From the NCBI GenBank assembly GCA_017613435.1, contig JAGADU010000115.1:1-38704 (forward strand): DNA of 38,704 bases, written 5' to 3'. This document shows, piece after piece, positions 17,826 through 24,172 of this stretch. The position numbers and the translations under genes were made by a program. The notes beneath the pieces were generated by a model, which was not told the DNA's origin, searched no databases, and was given only the letters and a program-made list of their open reading frames with translations. Positions within the stretch are counted from its first letter, which is position 1, and each line of letters opens with the position of its first letter. This stretch comes from Lachnospiraceae bacterium. Lineage in GTDB: Bacteria > Bacillota > Clostridia > Lachnospirales > Lachnospiraceae.

Positions 17826-19502
17826 TTATTTAACAACTATATTAACAATCTTGGAAGGAACATAGATTTCCTTTACAATCGTCTTTCCTTCGATTGCTTT
17901 GGCCACACCGTCAACGGCTTTGGCTTTTGCAAGTGCAGAGTCCTTATCCTCCTGCTTGAGGAGTTCTACAACACCCTTAACCTTACCGTTTACCTGTACG
18001 CCGATTTCGATTGTATCTTCGTTAAGAGCAGCTTCATCGTAAAGGGGCCATTTTTCATAGGCAATCGTATTGTCATGACCGATAATCTGCCAGATTTCTT
18101 CTCCTACGTGAGGACAGATGCATGAGAACATTTTGATGAATCCCTCGGCATATTCCATGGGGCATGTGCCTTTAACGGTTTCATTCATGAAAATCATCAT
18201 CTGAGCGATGGCCGTATTGAATCCGAGAGATTCGAAATCCGAAGTAACCTTTTTAACCGTCTGGTTATATACTTTCGTGAGTCTCTCATCGGTTTCCTTG
18301 GTGATATTTTCGGGATTTGTGAAATAATTGTATACCTTGTTGATATATTTTCTCGCACCTTCAACACCCGAAGAACTCCAGGGTTTCGATACCTCAAGAG
18401 GACCCATAAACATTTCGTAAAGTCTTAATGTATCCGCACCGTAATCGCGAACGATATCCGAAGGATTGATAACGAATTCGGGGAATCTCTTACCCATCTT
18501 GATTCCGTTTTCGCCGAGAATCATACCCTGATGAACAAGCTTTTTGAAAGGCTCTTTTACGGGAGATAAACCTTCGTTGTAAAGGAAGCGGTTCCAGATT
18601 CTCGAATACATCAAATGACCAACCGCATGTTCGGGACCGCCGATATAAAGGTCTACTGGAAGCCAATGCTTTAACAATTCGTAATTTGCGAATTCTTTAT
18701 CGTTATTGGGATCGATATATCTGAAATAATACCATGAAGAACCTGCGGAACCGGGCATTGTGGATGTTTCTCTCTTGCCCTTTACGCCGTCCTTTTCGTA
18801 TATTTTCCATTCGGTTGCGTTTTCAAGAGGAGCCTTTCCGTTCTTTCCCTTGTAATCTTCGAGTTCGGGAAGAACCAAAGGAAGCTCGCTGTCGTCAAGC
18901 ACGTGAATATTTCCGTCTTCGTCGTACCATACGGGAACGGGTTCGCCCCAATAACGCTGACGCGCGAAGATCCATTCTCTGAAGTGATAATTAACGGTAC
19001 GTTTTGCAACGCCCATTTTCTCAAGTTTCTGAGTAATGGCTTCTTTTGCATCTTCGACAATCATTCCGGTAAATTCCTCGGAATTGATGAGTTTGCAGCC
19101 TTTGCCGAGATAATCGTATTTTTCAAAAGCACATTTGCTTACGTCTCTTCCGTCGATAACCTGAATCATATCGATGTTATGAGCGATTGCATATTCAAAG
19201 TCTCTCTGATCGTGAGAAGGAACGGCCATAACAGCACCGGTACCGTAATTTGCAAGAACGAAATCGCCGATGAACATACGGACTTCTTTGCCGTTAACGG
19301 GATTGATACAAGTAACGCCCTTAAGTTCGCAACCTGACTTTGTCTTGTTAAGTTCGGTTCTGTCCATATCGTTCTTCTTTAATGTTTCATCGATATAGGC
19401 TTGTACTTCTTCTTTATTTTCAATACGGGGCATCAAATCTTTTACAATCTGTCCGTCGGGAGCAAGAACCATAAAGTGATACCGTAAATCGTTTCGATAC
19501 AT
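17826..19502 (-). CDS. leuS: Leucyl-tRNA synthetase, C-terminal part (after frameshift)
   Basis: This frame carries the rest of LeuRS from the editing domain onward. It picks up at [10 protein letters not shown] just after position 19475, continues through the editing domain ([15 protein letters not shown]) and the catalytic core ([42 protein letters not shown]), then the KMSKS-equivalent loop [18 protein letters not shown] near 18500, and ends with the anticodon-binding and C-terminal domains ([26 protein letters not shown]). KMGKR in place of KMSKS is, as I recall, seen in other clostridial LeuRS enzymes. The in-frame ATG at 19502 lies inside the overlap and is probably not a real start. 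If expressed alone the product would lack the HIGH half of the active site. See the N-terminal part and the frameshift entry. Confidence 0.88.
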   Translation of the reverse strand: MYRNDLRYHFMVLAPDGQIVKDLMPRIENKEEVQAYIDETLKKNDMDRTELNKTKSGCELKGVTCINPVNGKEVRMFIGDFVLANYGTGAVMAVPSHDQRDFEYAIAHNIDMIQVIDGRDVSKCAFEKYDYLGKGCKLINSEEFTGMIVEDAKEAITQKLEKMGVAKRTVNYHFREWIFARQRYWGEPVPVWYDEDGNIHVLDDSELPLVLPELEDYKGKNGKAPLENATEWKIYEKDGVKGKRETSTMPGSAGSSWYYFRYIDPNNDKEFANYELLKHWLPVDLYIGGPEHAVGHLMYSRIWNRFLYNEGLSPVKEPFKKLVHQGMILGENGIKMGKRFPEFVINPSDIVRDYGADTLRLYEMFMGPLEVSKPWSSSGVEGARKYINKVYNYFTNPENITKETDERLTKVYNQTVKKVTSDFESLGFNTAIAQMMIFMNETVKGTCPMEYAEGFIKMFSCICPHVGEEIWQIIGHDNTIAYEKWPLYDEAALNEDTIEIGVQVNGKVKGVVELLKQEDKDSALAKAKAVDGVAKAIEGKTIVKEIYVPSKIVNIVVK

Positions 19503-20245
19503 GTTGTATAGATGGAGAACTCTCCGCCGCCTACAATCCGGAATTTAACTTCAACGCCTTCCGAACGGCCGATCCAGTGGCGCTGCATATCCTTTGTTGA
19601 TTCGGGCCAGTCGATTTCGTTAAGGCCGTCAAGAAGCTCGTCGGCAAAAGCCACCTGATCGATAACCCACTGCTTCATGTTTTTACGAACAACGGGGAAT
19701 CCGCCACGCTCTGATTTACCGTCAATGACTTCGTCGTTTGAAAGAACGGTACCGAGTTCCTCGCACCAGTTTACGGGCATATCGATAAGCTTCGCATAGC
19801 CTTTTTCGTATAATTTCTTAAAAATCCACTGAGTCCATTTATAAAACGAAGGATCGCTTGTCGCAATCATTTTCGACCAGTCGTAATCAAAGCCGAGTTC
19901 TTTAAGCTGAGCGGTAAAAGTCTTTATGTTTTCCTGAGTAAAACCGTTGGGATTGTTACCGGTATTTACGGCATACTGTTCTGCGGGAAGTCCGAAAGAA
20001 TCGTATCCCATGGGATGAAGGACATTGTAACCCTGCATTCTCTTCATACGTGAGGAAATATCCGTAGCCGTGTAACCTTCGGGGTGACCGGCATGGAGAC
20101 CTACTCCCGAGGGATAGGGAAACATGTCGAGAGCATAAAATTTAGGCTTGGAAAAATCCCAAACATCGGTTTTGAAAGTCTCGTTTTCTTCCCAGTATTT
20201 TTGCCACTTTTTTTCAATTTCTCTGTGATTGTATGCCTGACTCAT
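19442..20245 (-). CDS. leuS: Leucyl-tRNA synthetase, N-terminal part (before frameshift)
   Basis: This frame encodes the first part of class I LeuRS, which charges tRNA-Leu. Seen: the N-terminus [18 protein letters not shown], the HIGH-type motif [17 protein letters not shown] (HAGH at 51-54), [19 protein letters not shown], zinc-domain-like [31 protein letters not shown] and the start of the editing domain at [12 protein letters not shown]. The last ten or so residues ([10 protein letters not shown]) no longer match LeuRS, which should read FMVLAP here; that sequence is present in the next frame. The start is the ATG at 20245 with GGAGG seven bases upstream; the in-frame GTG at 20263 lies upstream of that site. 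Its own promoter lies directly upstream. Confidence 0.88.
   Translation of the reverse strand: MSQAYNHREIEKKWQKYWEENETFKTDVWDFSKPKFYALDMFPYPSGVGLHAGHPEGYTATDISSRMKRMQGYNVLHPMGYDSFGLPAEQYAVNTGNNPNGFTQENIKTFTAQLKELGFDYDWSKMIATSDPSFYKWTQWIFKKLYEKGYAKLIDMPVNWCEELGTVLSNDEVIDGKSERGGFPVVRKNMKQWVIDQVAFADELLDGLNEIDWPESTKDMQRHWIGRSEGVEVKFRIVGGGEFSIYTTCIETIYGITLWFLLPTDRL
19470..19480 (-). other. leuS: Frameshift site inside leuS (one base missing)
   Basis: Reading leftward, the sequence ATCACTTTATGGTT would restore LeuRS if the run of three T (19475-19473) had four: ITFMVLAP. Adding one base makes a single gene from 20245 to 17826 of 806 codons, the normal LeuRS length. The run is a homopolymer, and no X-XXY-YYZ slippery heptamer is in the right phase. 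A sequencing or assembly error is therefore the first explanation, then a true mutation, then programmed frameshifting. Confidence 0.85.
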
Positions 20246-20275
20246 ATTAAACCTCCGAAACACTGATACTAAAAT

Positions 20276-20304
20276 ATTTTAATTATATAAATAATAAAAG
20301 TCAA
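20276..20304 (-). promoter_or_regulatory. Promoter of leuS
   Basis: Leftward TTGACT (20304-20299), a 17-base spacer and TAAAAT (20281-20276) predict a start near 20269 and a leader of about 24 bases. No room exists for a T-box leader of the usual size, so tRNA-sensing control of leuS by a T-box is not expected here. Confidence 0.65.
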
Positions 20305-20324
20305 TGAATACCGCTAAAATAAAG

Positions 20325-20352
20325 AAAAAACCCTCCCTGTAATCCGGGAGGG
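20325..20352 (-). terminator. Intrinsic terminator of the EF-G-like gene
   Basis: Stem CCCTCCC (20331-20337) and GGGAGGG (20346-20352), loop of eight bases, followed leftward by six T. It lies about 15 bases after the stop of the EF-G-like gene and just upstream of the leuS promoter. Confidence 0.88.
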
Positions 20353-20366
20353 CAAATATGAAAAAT

Positions 20367-22457
20367 TTATTCTACATTTCCTTCTGCAACTTTGTCTGCT
20401 CTTTCCTTAACTTCAGCATCCTGAATATCCGAAGGTGCCTGTTCGTAACGTGCGAATTCATATTCGTAATCGCCGCGTCCGCCCGTCATGGAACGAAGAT
20501 CCGTGCAGTATCCGAAGAGACTCATCATGGGAATATCCGCTTCGACAACCGTCTTGCCGTTACCAGCGGGATTCATACCGAGTACTCTTCCTCTTCTCTT
20601 ATTAAGATCACCCATTACGTCACCCGTGAATTTATCGGGTACAGTTACCTTAAGAGAAGCGATGGGCTCAAGAAGAATGGGACCGGCTTCCATGACACCT
20701 TTTTTGAAGGCCTGAATTGTAGCCATCTTGAATGCCATTTCCGAAGAGTCAACGGGATGATATGATCCATCGTAAAGAATGGCCTTAACACCGACTACGG
20801 GATAAGCTGCAAGAGGTCCGCGAAGAACGGATTCCTGAAGTCCTTTTTCCACAGCGGGGAAATAGTTCTTGGGAACTGCGCCGCCGACAACTTCTTCTTC
20901 AAATACATAAGGATTCTCAAGATCTCCCGAAGGTTCAAAACGCATCTTTACGTGACCGTACTGACCGTGACCGCCGGACTGTTTCTTGTATTTGTATTCA
21001 ACATCGGATTTCTTCTTGATTGTTTCTCTGAAAGCAACCTTGGGCTTAGTCAGATCAATCTTAACTTTGTATTCGTTTTCAAGTCTCGACTGAACTACAT
21101 CGATATGAAGATCGCCCATACCGTAAATAAGCATCTGCTTGTTTTCTGCATCGTTAACGGCCTTGATGGTAAGATCTTCGTGCATCATCTTCTGAAGCGA
21201 CTGGGCAATCTTGTCTACGTCAGCTTTGTTGACCGCATGATATCTCTTGTAAGTATAAGGCTTGGGAAGATCGGCTTTACCGAATCTTATAATATGGGAT
21301 TTTGTAGAAAGCGTATTTCCGGTTCTTGCTGCGGTAATCTTAGCCAAAGCTCCGATATCTCCGGCATGAAGTTCGGAAACTTCAATGGGTTTGTTGCCCT
21401 GAAGAAGATAAATCTTACCGATTTTTTCTTCAACCTGCTTTTCGTCGTTATACATAAGATCGTCTGTCTTTAAAACACCGGACATAACTTTGATAAGCGA
21501 ATATTTTCCGATGAAAGGATCGACGATGGTTTTGAAAATATAAGCAGATTTCGTCTTGGAGAAATCATAATTTGCTTCAAATACTTCATTGGTCTTTAAG
21601 TCGATACCAGCAACCGTTCTCGTATCGGGACCGGGAAGATATTTGACAATATCGTCAAGGAGTGTGTAAATACCCTGGCAAAGTATATTTGAACCCATTG
21701 AAATGGGAACGATGCTTCCGTCATTAACGGATACTCTCAAAGCCTGACGAATTTCGTTTTCGGAGAAAGTTTCACCGCCGAAATATCTTTCCATAAGCTC
21801 TTCGCTTGTTTCGGCAACAGCTTCCATAAGAGTATCTCTGTACTGAGAAAGATATTCCTTGTTGGCATCGGGAATATCGCATTCTTTAACTTCCTTGCCT
21901 TCCCATCTGTAACCCTGTTCCGCAATAACGTTTACATATCCTACGAATTTCTCGTTTTCTCTGATGGGAAGATGGAAAGGAGCAATCTTCTTTCCGTAAA
22001 GAGCGGTCAAATCTTCGACAACCTGTCTGTATGAAGCATTGTCGATATCCATATCGGTTACAAAGAACATTCTCGGAAGTTTGTATTTTTCACAAATATC
22101 CCAAGCTCTTTCGGTACCTACTTCAACACCTGCCTTACCCGAAACAACAATAATAGCCGCATCGGCTGCAGAAGCTGCTTCTTCCGCTTCACCGACAAAA
22201 TCAAAGAATCCGGGAGTATCCAGAACATTGATTTTGATTCCGTTCCATTCGATGGGAATCAATGATGTGGAAATGGAAATCTGTCTTTTTACTTCTTCTT
22301 TACCGTAATCGCTGACAGTGTTTCCGTCCGCAATTTTACCCATTCTTGAAGTAAGTCCTCCAAGATAAGCCATTGCTTCGGCAAGAGATGTCTTTCCCGC
22401 ACCGCCGTGACCAAGCAAACAGACGTTTCTGATCTTATCCGTTGTGTAAATATTCAT
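20367..22457 (-). CDS. fusA: Elongation factor G-like GTPase (EF-G2/FusA2-type paralogue)
   Basis: The 696-residue product has the EF-G domain order: G domain (1-about 270), domain II, domain III, domain IV (with GGHGQYGHVKMRFEP) and a C-terminal domain ending MMSLFGYCTDLRSMTGGRG. It differs from canonical EF-G in the G motifs: G1 is GHGGAGKTS (16-24), the switch I RGITI is RQISIST, G3 is DTPGFFDF with F84 where the catalytic His of EF-G lies, and G4 NKMD is TDMD (134-137). Aromatic replacements of the His are known in EF-G2-type proteins; the loss of the Asn-Lys pair is more striking and may alter nucleotide specificity. It is not in a str operon (no rpsL, rpsG or tuf nearby), which supports a paralogue. 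The ATG at 22457 has GGAGG eight bases upstream. Confidence 0.88.
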   Translation of the reverse strand: MNIYTTDKIRNVCLLGHGGAGKTSLAEAMAYLGGLTSRMGKIADGNTVSDYGKEEVKRQISISTSLIPIEWNGIKINVLDTPGFFDFVGEAEEAASAADAAIIVVSGKAGVEVGTERAWDICEKYKLPRMFFVTDMDIDNASYRQVVEDLTALYGKKIAPFHLPIRENEKFVGYVNVIAEQGYRWEGKEVKECDIPDANKEYLSQYRDTLMEAVAETSEELMERYFGGETFSENEIRQALRVSVNDGSIVPISMGSNILCQGIYTLLDDIVKYLPGPDTRTVAGIDLKTNEVFEANYDFSKTKSAYIFKTIVDPFIGKYSLIKVMSGVLKTDDLMYNDEKQVEEKIGKIYLLQGNKPIEVSELHAGDIGALAKITAARTGNTLSTKSHIIRFGKADLPKPYTYKRYHAVNKADVDKIAQSLQKMMHEDLTIKAVNDAENKQMLIYGMGDLHIDVVQSRLENEYKVKIDLTKPKVAFRETIKKKSDVEYKYKKQSGGHGQYGHVKMRFEPSGDLENPYVFEEEVVGGAVPKNYFPAVEKGLQESVLRGPLAAYPVVGVKAILYDGSYHPVDSSEMAFKMATIQAFKKGVMEAGPILLEPIASLKVTVPDKFTGDVMGDLNKRRGRVLGMNPAGNGKTVVEADIPMMSLFGYCTDLRSMTGGRGDYEYEFARYEQAPSDIQDAEVKERADKVAEGNVE

Positions 22458-22510
22458 GTTGTAACCTCCGAAGTTTATTTTGGGGTTAAAATAAGAAAAT
22501 CCCCTTAATA

Positions 22511-22553
22511 AAAAATCAACCCCACTTAGTATATTTTACTAAATAAGGGTTGA
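22511..22553 (-). terminator. Hairpin with T-run between the PilZ gene and the EF-G-like gene (terminator or leader structure)
   Basis: The outer stem TCAACCC (22516-22522) and GGGTTGA (22547-22553) and inner stem TTAGTA (22526-22531) and TACTAA (22537-22542) form a long imperfect hairpin. Reading leftward it is followed by six T, as in an intrinsic terminator. It is 82 bases after the PilZ stop and about 55 bases before the EF-G-like start. A candidate promoter (TTGTAC, 17 bases, TTGTAT ending at 22556) would start transcription at its edge, so it could also be a leader hairpin of the EF-G-like mRNA. Confidence 0.55.
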
Positions 22554-22634
22554 ATATACAATCTTTAATATGACTTTTGTACAAAAAATACGATTAAATT
22601 CCGCATTTTTGTTAAATATTACAATTTAACGTCA

Positions 22635-22976
22635 TTAAGCTTTATTGGAGTATGTATTTACGGTATCGTAAATCTCGATTCGCTTCATGTCCATCTCGGG
22701 CATACCGATAAAAATACCGCCGTACTGGAATGTCGAATCGGATTTCATGATTCTGACAATTTCGATAAAAGCATGGATAACATCTTTGTTCCAAAGAGTC
22801 AGATCCGCATCGTAAACCGCACCTATCGTCAAAGCTTCATCGCATGTAAATCCGATGCCCGAAGTCGATACATCAAATACATCTATCGTAATTTCAAAGG
22901 GCTCGCTCTGATCGAGTCTTTTTACAAATAATTTGGCATCCAATTCTATTCTTTTGGACTTTCTTCTGTCATTCAT
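22635..22976 (-). CDS. PilZ-domain protein (probable cyclic-di-GMP receptor)
   Basis: The start is placed at the ATG at 22976, preceded by GGAGGGG eight to nine bases upstream; the in-frame extension to 23126 has no binding site and would overlap the promoter. The 113-residue protein is a stand-alone PilZ domain. Both cyclic-di-GMP-binding elements are visible: the Arg-rich RRKSKR at residues 4-9 (RxxxR) and the DVSTSGIGF motif (D/NxSxxG) near residue 34. Such proteins bind cyclic-di-GMP and control motility, adhesion or secretion by protein contact; the partner is not shown. Flagellar-export homologues (FliK-like, FhlB-like) lie about 1 to 3 kb away, which makes a motility role possible but unproven. 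Confidence 0.85.
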   Translation of the reverse strand: MNDRRKSKRIELDAKLFVKRLDQSEPFEITIDVFDVSTSGIGFTCDEALTIGAVYDADLTLWNKDVIHAFIEIVRIMKSDSTFQYGGIFIGMPEMDMKRIEIYDTVNTYSNKA

Positions 22977-23001
22977 ATGCAGCACCCCTCCGTATGTTAA
23001 T

Positions 23002-23030
23002 ATTTTAAGTGTTAACAAAATATGTGTCAA
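23002..23030 (-). promoter_or_regulatory. Promoter of the PilZ gene
   Basis: Leftward consensus TTGACA (23030-23025), exactly 17 bases, then TAAAAT (23007-23002). The start is expected near 22995, giving a leader of about 19 bases. It supports the downstream ATG choice for the PilZ gene. Confidence 0.75.
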
Positions 23031-23056
23031 TAAATACTTTCTTTTACTAAACATTG

Positions 23057-23065
23057 TGCTATAAT
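23057..23065 (+). promoter_or_regulatory. Extended -10 promoter of the short unknown gene
   Basis: TGCTATAAT (TG at 23057-23058, TATAAT at 23060-23065) is a full extended -10 element. A poor -35 (TTTCTT) lies 16 bases upstream. The start would be near 23072, with the ATG at 23096. It is divergent from the PilZ promoter. Confidence 0.6.
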
Positions 23066-23095
23066 TTACGATATATAAATTAGAGGAATAAAAAT

Positions 23096-23470
23096 ATGAG
23101 AATCGGCGCTTATGAATTAAGTTCACAAATGAATATATATTCTAAGTATTCGAGCGAGTCGATTAAATCAGTCGAAAGCCGTGATTTAAAGCCCGACATC
23201 GTTAAAGCTCAAAAAGACGAAGCAAGTGTTGCTCTCTCCATAAACGGAAAAGAGTTTGCGCTCGGTTCATCATACTCCAAATATACTTCCAATCCCGTGG
23301 TTTTAAACCCGAAAGTTGAAAAGCTTGACGATTTCTCTTTAAAATCCGCAAAAGAAGACAAAATCGTATCCAGAACAAAAAACGAAGCCGAACCGAATTA
23401 CAAAGAAATCATTTCGGACGAGCAAATGGACAATTTCCTTAGAAAAGCATTCAAATTATACGAAGAATAA
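23096..23470 (+). CDS. Short protein of unknown function
   Basis: I do not recognise this 124-residue protein. It has a good AGAGG binding site about nine bases before the ATG, an extended -10 promoter and a strong terminator directly after its stop, so it is very likely a real monocistronic gene. It has no signal peptide or membrane segment and is rich in Lys, Ser and Glu with low hydrophobicity, so it may be partly disordered. The ends look more structured (MRIGAYELSSQMNIYSKY; SDEQMDNFLRKAFKLYEE). The N-terminus recalls small flagellum-associated proteins such as FlgM in general style, but no FlgM-specific motif is visible. It is divergent from the PilZ gene and convergent with yraN. Confidence 0.75.
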   Translation: MRIGAYELSSQMNIYSKYSSESIKSVESRDLKPDIVKAQKDEASVALSINGKEFALGSSYSKYTSNPVVLNPKVEKLDDFSLKSAKEDKIVSRTKNEAEPNYKEIISDEQMDNFLRKAFKLYEE

Positions 23471-23503
23471 AACCCGAACGCCAAAGACATTCGGGTTTTT
23501 TTA
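23471..23503 (+). terminator. Intrinsic terminator of the short unknown gene
   Basis: Stem AACCCGAA (23471-23478) and TTCGGGTT (23490-23497) followed by a run of seven T from 23496. On the minus strand it is followed by TTTTATT, so it may also stop leftward transcripts leaving yraN, whose stop lies at 23525. Confidence 0.9.
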
Positions 23504-23524
23504 TTGCTTTTTTTATCAATTGTT

Positions 23525-23878
23525 TTAAATAACATATTCGAAGGCGTTTTTGATCCATTCGATATTTCCGTTATCCACCGCTATTACGTCAAATCGCATT
23601 TCGGTATTTTCGTCAATTTTATGAATCAATCTGTAATAATCGCTGACTTTGCATATTTTCTTCATTTTTTTGTAATCCACAGCCTCTGCGGCCTGACCGT
23701 ATTCCGAAGATTTCCTGTATTTTACCTCAGCGAAAACAAGGTACTCCCCATCCTTGCATACGATATCTATTTCGCCCAATCTGCAGGAAAAATTCATCTC
23801 AAGTATTTTTACGTTTTGTTTCTTTAAAAAAGAGGCGGCTTCCTTTTCGTATCCGCCCCCTGTAAGTCTTTTGTTTAT
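23525..23878 (-). CDS. yraN: YraN/UPF0102 family nuclease-like protein, probable AUA start
   Basis: The protein shows the UPF0102 core: SCRLGEIDIVCKDGEYLVFAEVKYRKS with the Glu-Ile-Asp and Glu-Val-Lys of a restriction-endonuclease-like fold. The first ATG in frame (23797) would give only 90 residues and cut off the conserved first helix. The frame stays open upstream and encodes NKRLTGGGYEKEAASFLKKQ, which matches the usual YraN N-terminus if an ATA at 23878 is the start. GGAG (23888-23885) lies six bases before that ATA, ideal spacing, and no ATG, GTG or TTG occurs between the preceding in-frame stop and this site. The resulting 117 residues is the normal length. Initiation at AUA, a true start-codon mutation, or a one-base error are the options. 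It is the last gene of the ylqF-rnhB-fliK-like operon. Confidence 0.82.
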   Translation of the reverse strand: MNKRLTGGGYEKEAASFLKKQNVKILEMNFSCRLGEIDIVCKDGEYLVFAEVKYRKSSEYGQAAEAVDYKKMKKICKVSDYYRLIHKIDENTEMRFDVIAVDNGNIEWIKNAFEYVI

Positions 23879-23890
23879 AACGCTCTCCTT

Positions 23891-24169
23891 TTATTTTTGT
23901 TTTGCCCTGATTTTATCCATGGCATCCACAAAGACAAGAATTTCCGCAACAACTTCATAAAGTTCGGGAGGAATTTCCTGTCCGATTTCAAGTCTCGACA
24001 AAGTATCCGCAAGTTTCGAGTCCTTATGAACCGGAACCTTGTTTTCCTTTGCTTTTTCAATTATCTTATCCGCCACGGCACCCTGACCGCTTGCCACAAC
24101 TTTGGGCGCACTGTCGTCGTTCGGGTCGTATTCGAGCGCAATGGCATGTCTTATTTTCTTTCTTTCCAT
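23891..24169 (-). CDS. FhlB/YlqH-type FlhB C-terminal domain protein
   Basis: This 92-residue protein matches the cytoplasmic C-terminal domain of the flagellar export switch protein FlhB: AIALEYDPNDDSAPKVVASGQG, then KENKVPVHKDSKLADTL, IGQEIPPELYEVVAEIL. The membrane part and the self-cleaving NPTH motif of FlhB are absent. Known: the Bacillus subtilis homologue YlqH (FhlB-like) lies next to the FliK-like YlqG and to rnhB, the same order as here. The FliK-like stop is three bases upstream, so translation is probably coupled. A role in export-substrate switching is possible but no other flagellar gene is in the window. Confidence 0.9.
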   Translation of the reverse strand: MERKKIRHAIALEYDPNDDSAPKVVASGQGAVADKIIEKAKENKVPVHKDSKLADTLSRLEIGQEIPPELYEVVAEILVFVDAMDKIRAKQK

Positions 24170-24172
24170 AAC

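Noticed and set aside
19442..19502. Programmed -1 frameshifting as the preferred explanation of the leuS break
   Set aside because: No slippery heptamer is in the correct phase; a missing base in a T-run is simpler, so this is kept only as an alternative.
20264..20330. T-box or other aminoacyl-tRNA-sensing leader before leuS
   Set aside because: The predicted leader is only about 24 bases, too short, and no T-box sequence is present.
22977..23126. N-terminal extension of the PilZ protein
   Set aside because: It would cover a consensus promoter and a strong ribosome binding site placed for the ATG at 22976.
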